Shown: positions 33,383-45,103, numbered from the stretch's first letter. The stretch is DNA of 64,000 nt from Calendula officinalis (GCA_963853835.1 OY970829.1:31769764-31833763); one strand, 5' to 3'. The notes: a model not told the origin generated them from the sequence alone. Numbers and translations are program-made.

Positions 33383-33501
33383 GGGGTGCAACACGAGGAC
33401 TTCCAAGGGGGTCACCCATCCTAGTACTACTCTCGCCCAAGCACGCTTAACTGCGGAGTTCTGATGGGATCCGGTGCATTAGTGCTGGTATGATCGCACC
33501 G
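33383..33501 (-). rRNA. 5S rRNA: 5S rRNA, class L
   Basis: Carries G97U and G1C. The spacer on its left (33201-33382) is 51 bp shorter than usual. Confidence 0.95.
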
Positions 33502-33734
33502 GAAATATGTCCCGCTCTTTATTATCTTATACACCAACAGTGTTGCATGCTAGGAAGGCTAAACATGTGCTAAGGAGCCAAACGGCCCAACCGTGCGCCA
33601 CCCGCCGTCTCCGAGCCCCGGCAGGCCCACGTCCCCACGCCCGCCCCCGAACGCCCGTCCCCTTGTTCACGCACCACCCACGGTCGCAACCGTGACCACC
33701 CCGGGACGCAGGGGAAAAAAACGAAACAAAAAGA

Positions 33735-33853
33735 GGCGTGCAACACGAGGACTTCCCAGGGGGTAACCCATCCTAGTACTACTCTCACCCAAGCACGCTT
33801 AACTGCGGAGTTCTGATGGGATCCGGTGCATTAGTGCTGGTATGATCGGACCC
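33735..33853 (-). rRNA. 5S rRNA: 5S rRNA, class N
   Basis: Carries C117G, G89U, C67U and G5C. Confidence 0.95.
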
Positions 33854-34086
33854 GAAATATGTCCCTCTCTTTATTATCTTATACACCAACAGTGTTGCAT
33901 GCTAGGAAGGCTAAACATGTGCTAAGGAGCCAAACGGCCCAACCGTGCGCCACCCGCAGTCTCCTAGCCCCGGCAGGCCCACGTCCCCACGCCCTCCCCC
34001 GCACGCCCGTCCCCTTGTTCACGCACCACCCACGGTCGCAACCGTGACCACCCCGGGACGCAGGGGAAAAAAACGAAACAAAAAGA

Positions 34087-34205
34087 GGGGTGCAACACGA
34101 GGACTTCCCAAGGGGTCACCCATCCTAGTACTACTCTCGCCCAAGCACGCTTAACTGCGGAGTTCTGATGGGATCCGGTGCATTAGTGCTGGTATGATCG
34201 CACCA
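34087..34205 (-). rRNA. 5S rRNA: 5S rRNA
   Basis: Carries C95U and G1U. Confidence 0.95.
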
Positions 34206-34436
34206 GAAATATGCCCGCTCTTTATTATCTTATACACCAACAGTGTTGCATGCTAGGAAGGCTAAACATGTGCTAAGGAGCCAAACGGCCCAACCGTGCG
34301 TCACCCGCCGTCTCCTAGCCCCGGCAGGCCCACGTTCCCACGCCCTCCCCCGCACGCCCGTCCCTTGTTCACGCACCACCCACGGTCGCAACCGTGACCA
34401 CCCCGGGACGCAGGGGAAAAAAACGAAACAAAAAGA

Positions 34437-34514
34437 GGGGTGCAACACGACGACTTCCCAGGGGGTCACCCATCTGATGGGATCCGGTGCATTAGTGCTG
34501 GTATGATCGGACCC
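34437..34514 (-). pseudogene. 5S rRNA pseudogene, class D deletion
   Basis: Lacks nt 41-81; C105G, G5C. Confidence 0.95.
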
Positions 34515-34746
34515 GAAATATGTCCCGCTCTTTATTATCTTATACACCAACAGTGTTGCATGCTAGGAAGGCTAAACATGTGCTAAGGAGCCAAACGGCC
34601 CAACCGTGCGCCACACGCCGTCTCCTAGCCCCGGCAGGCCCACGTCCCCACGTCCTCCCCCGCACGCCCGTCCCCTTGTTCACGCACCACCCACGGTCGC
34701 AACCGTGACCACACCGGGACGCAGGGGAAAAAACGAAACAAAAAGA

Positions 34747-34865
34747 GGGTTGCAACACGAGGACTTCCCAGGGGGTCACCCATCCTAGTACTACTCTCGC
34801 CCAAGCACGCTTAACTGCGGAGTTCTGATGGGATCCGGTGCATTAGTGCTGCTATGATCGCACCC
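34747..34865 (-). rRNA. 5S rRNA: 5S rRNA
   Basis: Carries C116A and C14G; it lacks the other class A changes. Confidence 0.95.
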
Positions 34866-35098
34866 GAAATATGACCCGCTCTTTATTATCTTATACACCA
34901 ACAGTGTTGCATGCTAGGAAGGCTAAACATGTGCTAAGGAGCCAAACGGCCCAACCGTGCGCCACCCGCCGTCTCCTAGCCCCGGCAGGCCCACGTCCCC
35001 ACGCCCTCCCCCGCACGCCCGTCCCCTTGTTCACGCACCGCCCACGGTCGTAACCGTGACCACCCCGGGACGCAGGGGAAAAAAACGAAACAAAAAGA

Positions 35099-35217
35099 GG
35101 GGTGCAACACGAGGACTTCCCAGGGGGTCACCCATCCTAGTACTACTCTCGCCCAAGCACGCTTAACTGCGGAGTCCTGATGGGATCCGGTGCATTAGTG
35201 CTGGTATGATCGCACCC
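35099..35217 (-). rRNA. 5S rRNA: 5S rRNA, class Q
   Basis: Carries A42G; upstream TGTAAG. Confidence 0.95.
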
Positions 35218-35451
35218 GAAATATGACCCGCTCTTTATTATCTTACACACCAAGAGTGTTGCATGCTAGGAAGGCTAAACATGTGCTAAGGGCCCAAACG
35301 GCCCAACCGTGCGCCACCCGCCGTCTCCTAGCCCCGGCAGGCCCACGTCCCCACGCCCTCCCCCGCACGCTCGTCCCCTTGTTCACGCACCACCCACGGT
35401 CGCAACCTCTACCACCCCGGGACGCATGGGAAAAAAAACGAAACAAAAAGA

Positions 35452-35570
35452 GGGGTGCAACACGAGGACTTCCCAGGGGGTCAACCATCCTAGTACTACT
35501 CTCACTCTAGCACGCTTAACTGCGGAGTTCTGATGGGATCCGGTGCATTAGTGCTGGTATGATCGCACCC
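35452..35570 (-). rRNA. 5S rRNA: 5S rRNA, class M
   Basis: Carries G87U, C67U, G65A and U63A. Confidence 0.94.
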
Positions 35571-35803
35571 GAAATATGTCCCGCTCTTTATTATCTTATA
35601 CACCAACAGTGTTGCATGCTAGGAAGGCTAAACATGTGCTAAGGAGCCAAACGGCCCAACCGTGCGCCACCCGCCGTCTCCTAGCCCCGGCAGGCCCACG
35701 TCCCCACGCCCTCCCCCGCACGCCCGTCCCCGTGTTCACGCACCACCCACGGTCGCAACCGCGACCACCCCGGGACGCAGGGGAAAAAAACGAAACAAAA
35801 AGA

Positions 35804-35922
35804 GGGGTGCAACACGAGGACTTCCCAGGGGGTCACCCAACCTAGTACTACTCTCGCCCAAGCACGCTTAACTGCGGAGTTCTGATGGGATCCGGTGCAT
35901 TAGTGCTGGTATGATCGCACCC
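35804..35922 (-). rRNA. 5S rRNA: 5S rRNA
   Basis: Carries A83U (C box). Confidence 0.96.
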
Positions 35923-36134
35923 GAAATATGTCCCGCTCTTTATTATCTTATACACCAACAGTGTTGCATGCTAGGAAGGCTAAACATGTGCTAAGGGGCC
36001 AAACGGCCCAACCGTGCGCCACCCGCCGTCTCCTAGCCCTGGCAGGCCCACGTCCCCACGCCCTCCCCCGCACGCTCGTCCCCTTGTTCACGCACCACCC
36101 CGGGACGCAGGGGAAAAAAAACGAAACAAAAAGA

Positions 36135-36253
36135 GGGGTGCAACACGAGGACTTCCGAGGGGGTCAACCATCCTAGTACTACTCTCGCTCTAGCACGCTT
36201 AACTGCGGAGTTCTGATGGGAGCCGGTGCATTTGTGCTGGTATGATCGCACCC
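36135..36253 (-). rRNA. 5S rRNA: 5S rRNA, class M, divergent
   Basis: Six changes: G97C, G87U, G65A, U63A, A32C, U21A. The spacer on its left lost about 22 bp between CACC repeats near 36095. Confidence 0.93.
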
Positions 36254-36486
36254 GAAATATGTCCCGCTCTTTATTATCTTATACACCAACAGTGTTGCAT
36301 GCTAGGAAGGCTAAACATGTGCTAAGGAGCCAAACGGCCCAACCGTGCGCCACCCGCCGTCTCCTAGCCCCGGCAGGCCCACGTCCCCACGCCCTCCCCC
36401 GCACGCCCATCCCCTTGTTCACGCACCACCCACGGTCGCAACCGTGACCACCCCGGGACGCAGGGGGAAAAAACGAAACAAAAAGA

Positions 36487-36605
36487 GGGGTGCAACACGA
36501 GGACTTCCCAGGGAGTCACCCATCCTAGTACTACTCTCGCCCAAGCACGCTTAACTGCGGAGTTCTGATGGGATCCGGTGCATTAGTGCTGGTATGATCG
36601 CACCC
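36487..36605 (-). rRNA. 5S rRNA: 5S rRNA
   Basis: Carries C92U only. Last gene before the 3.45-kb higher-order repeat. Confidence 0.96.
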
Positions 36606-36837
36606 AAAATATGTCCCGCTCTTTATTATCTTATACACCAACAGTGTTGCATGCTAGGAAGGCTAAACATGTGCTAAGGAGCCAAACGGCCCAACCGTGC
36701 GCCACCCGCCGTCTCCTAGCCCCGGCAGGCCCACGTTCCCACGCCCTCCCCCGCACGCCCGTCCCTTGTTCACGCACTACCCACGGTCGCAACCGTGACC
36801 ACCCCGGGACGCAGGGGAAAAAAACAAAACAAAAAGA

Positions 36838-36915
36838 AGGGTGCAACACGACGACTTCCCAGGGGGTCACCCATCTGATGGGATCCGGTGCATTAGTGCT
36901 GGTATGATCGGACCC
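36838..36915 (-). pseudogene. 5S rRNA pseudogene, class D deletion
   Basis: Lacks nt 41-81; C119U, C105G, G5C. C119U marks this position in each higher-order copy. Confidence 0.95.
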
Positions 36916-37147
36916 GAAATATGTCCCGCACTTTATTATCTTATACACCAACAGTGTTGCATGCTAGGAAGGCTAAACATGTGCTAAGGAGCCAAACGGC
37001 CCAACCGTGCGCCACCCGCCGTCTCCTAGCCCCGGCAGGCCCACGTCCCCACGCCCTCCCCCGCACGCCCGTCCCCTTGTTCACGCACCACCCACGGTCG
37101 CAACCGTGACCACCCCGGGACGCAGGGGAAAAAACGAAATAAAAAGA

Positions 37148-37266
37148 GGGGTGCAACACGAGGACTTCCCAGGGGGTCACCCATCCTAGTACTACTCTCG
37201 CCCAAGCACGCTAAACTGCGGAGTTCTGATGGGATCCAGTGCATTAGTGCTGGTATGATCGCACCC
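37148..37266 (-). rRNA. 5S rRNA: 5S rRNA
   Basis: Carries A54U (A box) and C29U. Confidence 0.95.
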
Positions 37267-37499
37267 GAAATATGTCCCGCTCTTTATTATCTTATACACC
37301 AACATTGTTGCATGCTAGGAAGGCTAAACATGTGCTAAGGAGCCAAACGGCCCAACCGTGCGCCACCCTCCGTCTCCTAGCCCCGGCAGGCCCACGTTCC
37401 CACGCCCTCCCCCGCACGCTCGTCCCCTTGTTCACGCACCACCCACGGTCGCAACCGTGACCACCCCGGGACGCAGGGGAAAAAAACGAAACAAAAAGA

Positions 37500-37618
37500 G
37501 GGGTGCAACACGAGGACTTCCCAGGGGGTCACCCATCCTAGTACTACTCTCGCCCAAGCACGCTTAACTGCGGAGTTCTGATGGGATCCGGTGCATTAGT
37601 GCTGGGATGATCGCACCC
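37500..37618 (-). rRNA. 5S rRNA: 5S rRNA
   Basis: Carries A13C only. Confidence 0.96.
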
Positions 37619-37850
37619 GAAATATGTCCCGCTCTTTATTATCTTATACACCAACAGTGTTGCATGCTAGGAAGGCTAAACATGTGCTAAGGAGCCAAAC
37701 GGCCCAACCGTGCGCCACCCGCCGTCTCCTAGCCCCGGCAGGCCCACGTTCCCACGCCCTCCCCCGCACGCCCGTCCCTTGTTCACGCACCACCCACGGT
37801 CGCAACCGTGACCACCCCGGGACGCAGGGGAAAAAAACGAAACAAAAAGA

Positions 37851-37928
37851 GGGGTGCAACACGACGACTTCCCAGGGGGTCACCCATCTGATGGGATCCG
37901 GTGCATTAGTGCTGGTATGATCGGACCC
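37851..37928 (-). pseudogene. 5S rRNA pseudogene, class D deletion
   Basis: Lacks nt 41-81; C105G, G5C. Second class D position of the higher-order repeat. Confidence 0.95.
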
Positions 37929-38160
37929 GAAATATGTCCCGCTCTTTAGTATCTTATACACCAACAGTGTTGCATGCTAGGAAGGCTAAACATGTGCTAA
38001 GGAGCCAAACGGCCCAACCGTGCGCCACCCCCCGTCTCCTAGCCCCGGCAGGCCCACGTCCCCACGCCCTCCCACGCACGCTCGTCCCCTTTTTCTAGCG
38101 CCACCCACGGTCGCAACCGTGACCACTTCGGGACGCAGGAAAAAAATCGAAACAAAAAGA

Positions 38161-38279
38161 GGGGTGCAACACGAGGACTTCCCAGGGGGTCACCCATCCT
38201 AGTACTACTCTCGCCCAAGCACGCTGAACTGCGGAGTTCTGATGGGATCCGGTGCATTAGTGCTGGTATGATCGCACCC
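38161..38279 (-). rRNA. 5S rRNA: 5S rRNA
   Basis: Carries A54C (A box). The spacer on its left (37929-38160) is an empty hAT target site. Confidence 0.95.
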
Positions 38280-38511
38280 GAAATATGTCGCGCTCTTTAT
38301 TATCTTATACGCCAACAGTGTTGCATGCTAGGAAGGCTAAACATGTGCTAAGGGGCCAAACGGCCCAACCGTGCGCCACCCCCCGTCTCCTAGCCCCGGC
38401 AGGCCCACGTCCCCACGCCGACCCCCGCACGCTCGTCCCCATTTTCACGCACCACCCACGGTCGCAACCGTGACCACCCCGGGACGCAGGGGAAAAAACG
38501 AAACAAAAAGA

Positions 38512-38630
38512 GGGTTGCAACACGAGGACTTCCCAGGGGGTCACCCATCCTAGTACTACTCTCGCCCAAGCACGCTTTACTGCGGAGTTCTAATGGGATA
38601 CGGTGCATTAGTGCTGGTATGATCGCACCC
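38512..38630 (-). rRNA. 5S rRNA: 5S rRNA, class A
   Basis: Carries C116A, U53A, C39U and G31U. Confidence 0.95.
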
Positions 38631-38716
38631 GAAATATGTCCCGCTCTTTATAATCTTATATACCAACAGTGTTGCATGCTAGGAAGGCTAAACATGTGCT
38701 AAGGGGCCAAACGGCC

Positions 38717-38764
38717 CAATCGTGCGCCACCCGCCGTCTCCAATCGTGCGCCACCCGCCGTCTC
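38717..38764 (-). repeat. 24-bp tandem duplication in spacer
   Basis: Two identical copies; part of the 3.45-kb higher-order repeat, first copy. Confidence 0.85.
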
Positions 38765-38887
38765 CTAGCCCCGGCAAGCCCACGTTCCCACGCCCTCCCC
38801 CGCACGCCCATCCCCTTGTTCACGCACCACCCACGGTCGCAACCGTGACCACCCCGGGACGCCGGGAAAAAAAACGAAACAAAAAGA

Positions 38888-39006
38888 GCGGTGCAACACG
38901 AGGACTTCCCAGGGGGTCACCCATCCTAATACTACTCTCGCCCAAGCACGCTTAACTGCGGAGTTCTGATGGGATCCGGTGCATTAGTGCTGGTATGATC
39001 GCACCC
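38888..39006 (-). rRNA. 5S rRNA: 5S rRNA, class B
   Basis: Carries C118G and C78U. Confidence 0.95.
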
Positions 39007-39230
39007 GAAATATGTCCCGCTCTTTATTATCTTATACACCAACAGTGTTGCATGCTAGGAAGGCTAAACATGTGCTAAGGAGCCAAACGGCCCAACCGTG
39101 CGCCACCCGCCGTCTCCTAGCCCCGGCAGGCCCACGTCCTCCCCCGCACGCCCGTCAACTTGTTCACGCACCACCCACGGTCGCAACCGTGACCACCCCG
39201 GGACGCAGGGGAAAAAACGAAACAAAAAGA

Positions 39231-39349
39231 GGGGTGCAACACGAGGACTTCCTAGGGGGTCACCCATCCTAGTACTACTCTCGCCCAAGCACGCTTAACT
39301 GCGGAGTTCTGATGGGATCCGGTACATTAGTGCTGGTATGATCGCACCC
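39231..39349 (-). rRNA. 5S rRNA: 5S rRNA, class C
   Basis: Carries G97A and C26U. Confidence 0.95.
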
Positions 39350-39582
39350 GAAATATGTCCCGCTCTTTATTATCTTATACACCAACAGTGTTGCATGCTA
39401 GGAAGGCTAAACATGTGCTAAGGAGCCAAACGGCCCAACCGTGCGCCACCCGCCATCTCCTAGCCCCGGCAGGCCCACGTTCCCACGCACTCCCCCGCAC
39501 GCCCGTCCCCTTGTTCACGCACCACCCACGGTCGCAACCGTGACCACCCCGGGACGCAGGGGAAAAAAACGAAACAAAAAGA

Positions 39583-39701
39583 GGGGTGCAACACGAGGAC
39601 TTCCCAGGGGGTCACCCATCCTAGTACTACTCTCGCCCAAGCACGCTTAACTGCGGAGTTCTGATGGGATCCGGTGCATTAGTGCTGGTATGATCGCACC
39701 C
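39583..39701 (-). rRNA. 5S rRNA: 5S rRNA, consensus copy
   Basis: No change from consensus. Confidence 0.97.
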
Positions 39702-39934
39702 GAAATATGTCCCGCTCTTTATTAGCTTATACACCAACAGTGTTGCATGCTAGGAAGGCTAAACATGTGCTAAGGAGCCAAACGGCCCAACCGTGCGCCA
39801 CCCGCCGTCTCCTAGCCCCGGCAGGCCCACGTCCCCACGCCCTCCCCCGCACGCCCATCCCCTTGTTCACGCACCACCCACGGTCGCAACCGTGACCACC
39901 CCGGGACGCAGGGGAAAAAAACGAAACAAAAAGA

Positions 39935-40053
39935 GGGGTGCAACACGAGGACTTCCCAGGGGGTCACCCATCCTAGTACTACTCTCGCCCAAGCACGCTT
40001 AACTGCGGAGTTCTGATGGGATCCGGTGCATTAGTGCTGGTATGATCGCACCC
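39935..40053 (-). rRNA. 5S rRNA: 5S rRNA, consensus copy
   Basis: No change in the gene; the -1 base is T instead of C. Confidence 0.97.
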
Positions 40054-40285
40054 AAAATATGTCCCGCTCTTTATTATCTTATACACCAACAGTGTTGCAT
40101 GCTAGGAAGGCTAAACATGTGCTAAGGAGCCAAACGGCCCAACCGTGCGCCACCCGCCGTCTCCTAGCCCCGGCAGGCCCACGTTCCCACGCCCTCCCCC
40201 GCACGCCCGTCCCTTGTTCACGCACTACCCACGGTCGCAACCGTGACCACCCCGGGACGCAGGGGAAAAAAACGAAACAAAAAGA

Positions 40286-40363
40286 AGGGTGCAACACGAC
40301 GACTTCCCAGGGGGTCACCCATCTGATGGGATCCGGTGCATTAGTGCTGGTATGATCGGACCC
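40286..40363 (-). pseudogene. 5S rRNA pseudogene, class D deletion
   Basis: Lacks nt 41-81; C119U, C105G, G5C. Confidence 0.95.
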
Positions 40364-40595
40364 GAAATATGTCCCGCTCTTTATTATCTTATACACCAAC
40401 AGTGTTGCATGCTAGGAAGGCTAAACATGTGCTAAGGAGCCAAACGGCCCAACCGTGCGCCACCCGCCGTCTCCTAGCCCCGGCAGGCCCACGTCCCCAC
40501 GCCCTCCCCCGCACGCCCGTCCCCTTGTTCACGCACCACCCACGGTCGCAACCGTGACCACCCCGGGACGCAGGGGAAAAAACGAAATAAAAAGA

Positions 40596-40714
40596 GGGGT
40601 GCAACACGAGGACTTCCCAGGGGGTCACCCATCCTAGTACTACTCTCACCCAAGCACGCTTAACTGCGGAGTTCTGATGGGATCCGGTGCATTAGTGCTG
40701 GTATGATCGCACCC
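40596..40714 (-). rRNA. 5S rRNA: 5S rRNA
   Basis: Carries C67U only. Confidence 0.96.
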
Positions 40715-40947
40715 GAAATATGTCCCGCTCTTTATTATCTTATACACCAACATTGTTGCATGCTAGGAAGGCTAAACATGTGCTAAGGAGCCAAACGGCC
40801 CAACCGTGCGCCACCCTCCGTCTCCTAGCCCCGGCAGGCCCACGTTCCCACGCCCTCCCCCGCACGCTCGTCCCCTTGTTCACGCACCACCCACGGTCGC
40901 AACCGTGACCACCACGGGACGCAGGGGAAAAAAACGAAACAAAAAGA

Positions 40948-41066
40948 GGGGTGCAACACGAGGACTTCCCAGGGGGTCACCCATCCTAGTACTACTCTCG
41001 CCCAAGCACGCTTAACTGCGGAGTTCTGATGGGATCCGGTGCATTAGTGCTGGTATGATCGCACCC
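40948..41066 (-). rRNA. 5S rRNA: 5S rRNA, consensus copy
   Basis: No change from consensus. Confidence 0.97.
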
Positions 41067-41298
41067 GAAATATGTCCCGCTCTTTATTATCTTATACACC
41101 AACAGTGTTGCATGCTAGGAAGGCTAAACATGTGCTAAGGAGCCAAACGGCCCAACCGTGCGCCACCCGCCGTCTCCTAGCCCCGGCAGGCCCACGTTCC
41201 CACGCCCTCCCCCGCACGCCCGTCCCTTGTTCACGCACCACCCACGGTCGCAACCGTGACCACCCCGGGACGCAGGGGAAAAAAACGAAACAAAAAGA

Positions 41299-41376
41299 GG
41301 GGTGCAACACGACGACTTCCCAGGGGGTCACCCATCTGATGGGATCCGGTGCATTAGTGCTGGTATGATCGGACCC
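41299..41376 (-). pseudogene. 5S rRNA pseudogene, class D deletion
   Basis: Lacks nt 41-81; C105G, G5C. Confidence 0.95.
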
Positions 41377-41608
41377 GAAATATGTCCCGCTCTTTATTAT
41401 CTTATACACCAACAGTGTTGCATGCTAGGAAGGCTAAACATGTGCTAAGGAGCCAAACGGCCCAACCGTGCGCCACCCCCCGTCTCCTAGCCCCGGCAGG
41501 CCCACGTCCCCACGCCCTCCCACGCACGCTCGTCCCCTTTTTCTAGCACCACCCACGGTCGCAACCGTGACCACTTCGGGACGCAGGAAAAAAAACGAAA
41601 CAAAAAGA

Positions 41609-41727
41609 GGGGTGCAACACGAGGACTTCCCAGGGGGTCACCCATCCTAGTACTACTCTCGCCCAAGCACGCTTAACTGCGGAGTTCTGATGTGATCCGG
41701 TGCATTAGTGCTGGTATGATCGCACCC
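41609..41727 (-). rRNA. 5S rRNA: 5S rRNA
   Basis: Carries C35A. The spacer on its left (41377-41608) is an empty hAT target site. Confidence 0.95.
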
Positions 41728-41959
41728 GAAATATGTCGCGCTCTTTATTATCTTATACGCCAACAGTGTTGCATGCTAGGAAGGCTAAACATGTGCTAAG
41801 GGGCCAAACGGCCCAACCGTGCGCCACCCCCCGTCTCCTAGCCCCGGCAGGCCCACGTCCCCACGCCGACCCCCGCACGCTCGTCCCCTTTTTCACGCAC
41901 CACCCACGGTCGCAACCGTGACCACTCCGGGACGCAGGGGAAAAAACGAAACAAAAAGA

Positions 41960-42078
41960 GGGTTGCAACACGAGGACTTCCCAGGGGGTCACCCATCCTA
42001 GTACTACTCTCGCCCAAGCACGCTTTACTGCGGAGTTCTAATGGGATACGGTGCATTAGTGCTGGTATGATCGCACCC
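41960..42078 (-). rRNA. 5S rRNA: 5S rRNA, class A
   Basis: Carries C116A, U53A, C39U and G31U. Confidence 0.95.
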
Positions 42079-42164
42079 GAAATATGTCCCGCTCTTTATT
42101 ATCTTATATACCAACAGTGTTGCATGCTAGGAAGGCTAAACATGTGCTAAGGGGCCAAACGGCC

Positions 42165-42212
42165 CAATCGTGCGCCACCCGCCGTCTCCAATCGTGCGCC
42201 ACCCGCCGTCTC
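42165..42212 (-). repeat. 24-bp tandem duplication in spacer
   Basis: Two identical copies; second copy of the 3.45-kb higher-order repeat. Confidence 0.85.
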
Positions 42213-42335
42213 CTAGCCCCGGCAAGCCCACGTTCCCACGCCCTCCCCCGCACGCCCATCCCCTTGTTCACGCACCACCCACGGTCGCAACCGTGACCAC
42301 CCCGGGACGCAGGGAAAAAAAACGAAACAAAAAGA

Positions 42336-42454
42336 GCGGTGCAACACGAGGACTTCCCAGGGGGTCACCCATCCTAATACTACTCTCGCCCAAGCACGCT
42401 TAACTGCGGAGTTCTGATGGGATCCGGTGCATTAGTGCTGGTATGATCGCACCC
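42336..42454 (-). rRNA. 5S rRNA: 5S rRNA, class B
   Basis: Carries C118G and C78U. Confidence 0.95.
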
Positions 42455-42678
42455 GAAATATGTCCCGCTCTTTATTATCTTATACACCAACAGTGTTGCA
42501 TGCTAGGAAGGCTAAACATGTGCTAAGGAGCCAAACGGCCCAACCGTGCGCCACCCGCCGTCTCCTAGCCCCGGCAGGCCCACGTCCTCCCCCGCACGCC
42601 CGTCAACTTGTTCACGCACCACCCACGGTCGCAACCGTGACCACCCCGGGACGCAGGGGAAAAAACGAAACAAAAAGA

Positions 42679-42797
42679 GGGGTGCAACACGAGGACTTCC
42701 TAGGGGGTCACCCATCCTAGTACTACTCTCGCCCAAGCACGCTTAACTGCGGAGTTCTGATGGGATCCGGTACATTAGTGCTGGTATGATCGCACCC
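42679..42797 (-). rRNA. 5S rRNA: 5S rRNA, class C
   Basis: Carries G97A and C26U. Confidence 0.95.
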
Positions 42798-43031
42798 GAA
42801 ATATGTCCCGCTCTTTATTATCTTATACACCAACAGTGTTGCATGCTAGGAAGGCTAAACATGTGCTAAGGAGCCAAACGGCCCAACCGTGCGCCACCCG
42901 CCGTCTCCTAGCCCCGGCAGGCCCACGTTCCCACGCCCTCCCCCGCACACCCGTCCCCTTGTTCACGCACCACCCACGGTCGCAACCGTGACCACCCCGG
43001 GACGCAGGGGAAAAAAAACGAAACAAAAAGA

Positions 43032-43150
43032 GGGGTGCAACACGAGGACTTCCCAGGGGGTCACTCATCCTAGTACTACTCTCGCCCAAGCACGCTTAAC
43101 TGCGGAGTTCTGATGGGATCCGGTGCATTAGTGCTGGTATGATCGCACCC
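43032..43150 (-). rRNA. 5S rRNA: 5S rRNA, class R
   Basis: Carries G86A (C box). First half of the 706-bp duplicated dimer. Confidence 0.95.
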
Positions 43151-43384
43151 GAAATATGTCCCGCTCTTTATTATCTTATACACCAACAGTGTTGCATGCT
43201 AGGAAGGCTAAACATGTGCTAAGGAGCCAAACGGCCCAACCGTGCGCCACCCGCCGTCTCCTAGCCCCGGCAGGCCCACGTCCCCACGCCCTCCCCCGCA
43301 CACCCGTCCCCTTGTTCACGCACCACCCACGGTCGCAACCGTGACCACCCCGGGACGCAGGGGAAAAAAAACGAAACAAAAAGA

Positions 43385-43503
43385 GGGGTGCAACACGAGG
43401 ACTTCCCAGGGGGTCACCCATCCTAGTACTACTCTCGCCCAAGCACGCTTAAATGCGGAGTTCTGATGGGATCCGGTGCATTAGTGCTGGTATGATCGCA
43501 CCC
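43385..43503 (-). rRNA. 5S rRNA: 5S rRNA, class R
   Basis: Carries G51U (A box). Confidence 0.95.
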
Positions 43504-43737
43504 GAAATATGTCCCGCTCTTTATTATCTTATACACCAACAGTGTTGCATGCTAGGAAGGCTAAACATGTGCTAAGGAGCCAAACGGCCCAACCGTGCGC
43601 CACCCGCCGTCTCCTAGCCCCGGCAGGCCCACGTTCCCACGCCCTCCCCCGCACACCCGTCCCCTTGTTCACGCACCACCCACGGTCGCAACCGTGACCA
43701 CCCCGGGACGCAGGGGAAAAAAAACGAAACAAAAAGA

Positions 43738-43856
43738 GGGGTGCAACACGAGGACTTCCCAGGGGGTCACTCATCCTAGTACTACTCTCGCCCAAGCACG
43801 CTTAACTGCGGAGTTCTGATGGGATCCGGTGCATTAGTGCTGGTATGATCGCACCC
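43738..43856 (-). rRNA. 5S rRNA: 5S rRNA, class R
   Basis: Carries G86A; duplicate of the copy at 43032. Confidence 0.95.
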
Positions 43857-44090
43857 GAAATATGTCCCGCTCTTTATTATCTTATACACCAACAGTGTTG
43901 CATGCTAGGAAGGCTAAACATGTGCTAAGGAGCCAAACGGCCCAACCGTGCGCCACCCGCCGTCTCCTAGCCCCGGCAGGCCCACGTCCCCACGCCCTCC
44001 CCCGCACACCCGTCCCCTTGTTCACGCACCACCCACGGTCGCAACCGTGACCACCCCGGGACGCAGGGGAAAAAAAACGAAACAAAAAGA

Positions 44091-44209
44091 GGGGTGCAAC
44101 ACGAGGACTTCCCAGGGGGTCACCCATCCTAGTACTACTCTCGCCCAAGCACGCTTAAATGCGGAGTTCTGATGGGATCCGGTGCATTAGTGCTGGTATG
44201 ATCGCACCC
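44091..44209 (-). rRNA. 5S rRNA: 5S rRNA, class R
   Basis: Carries G51U; duplicate of the copy at 43385. Confidence 0.95.
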
Positions 44210-44441
44210 GAAATATGTCCCGCTCTTTATTATCTTATACACCAACATTGTTGCATGCTAGGAAGGCTAAACATGTGCTAAGGAGCCAAACGGCCCAACC
44301 GTGCGCCACCCTCCGTCTCCTAGCCCCGGCAGGCCCACGTTCCCACGCCCTCCCCCGCACGCCCGTCCCTTGTTCACGCACTACCCACGGTCGCAACCGT
44401 GACCACCCCGGGACGCAGGGGAAAAAAACAAAACAAAAAGA

Positions 44442-44519
44442 AGGGTGCAACACGACGACTTCCCAGGGGGTCACCCATCTGATGGGATCCGGTGCATTAG
44501 TGCTGGTATGATCGGACCC
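44442..44519 (-). pseudogene. 5S rRNA pseudogene, class D deletion
   Basis: Lacks nt 41-81; C119U, C105G, G5C. Confidence 0.95.
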
Positions 44520-44751
44520 GAAATATGTCCCGCTCTTTATTATCTTATACACCAACAGTGTTGCATGCTAGGAAGGCTAAACATGTGCTAAGGAGCCAAA
44601 CGGCCCAACCGTGCGCCACCCGCCGTCTCCTAGCCCCGGCAGGCCCACGTCCCCACGCCCTCCCCCGCACGCCCGTCCCCTTGTTCACGCACCACCCACG
44701 GTCGCAACCGTGACCACCCCGGGACGCAGGGGAAAAAACGAAATAAAAAGA

Positions 44752-44870
44752 CGGGTGCAACACGAGGACTTCCCAGGGGGTCACCCATCCTAGTACTACT
44801 CTCGCCCAAGCACGCTTAACTGCGGAGTTCTGATGGGATCCGGTGCATTAGTGCTGGTATGATCGCACCC
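44752..44870 (-). rRNA. 5S rRNA: 5S rRNA
   Basis: Carries C119G at the 3' end, shared only with 48202. Confidence 0.95.
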
Positions 44871-45103
44871 GAAATATGTCCCGCTCTTTATTATCTTATA
44901 CACCAACATTGTTGCATGCTAGGAAGGCTAAACATGTGCTAAGGAGCCAAACGGCCCAACCGTGCGCCACCCTCCGTCTCCTAGCCCCAGCAGGCCCACG
45001 TTCCCACGCCCTCCCCCGCACGCTCGTCCCCTTGTTCACGCACCACCCACGGTCGCAACCGTGACCACCCCGGGACGCAGGGGAAAAAAACGAAACAAAA
45101 AGA

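Larger units (their letters stand above)
12492..33858. repeat. Large segmental repeats within the array
   Basis: The ordered series of gene and spacer variants from 12492 to 17970 recurs at 17971-about 21.4 kb (offset about 5480 bp) and at 27719-33506 (offset 15227 bp, then 14876, then 15536). The offset changes reflect one unit absent near 28.07 kb and a 661-bp dimer duplicated at 29461-30121/30122-30782. Marker features that move together include the 51-bp-shorter spacers at 17665 and 33201 and the deleted genes at 14812, 17236, 20293, 29688 and 32772. Confidence 0.85.
42803..44214. repeat. Tandem duplication of a 706-bp two-unit block
   Basis: 42803-43508 and 43509-44214 carry the same gene variants (G86A then G51U) and the same spacer changes. 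This explains why the second higher-order copy is two units longer than its neighbours. Confidence 0.85.
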
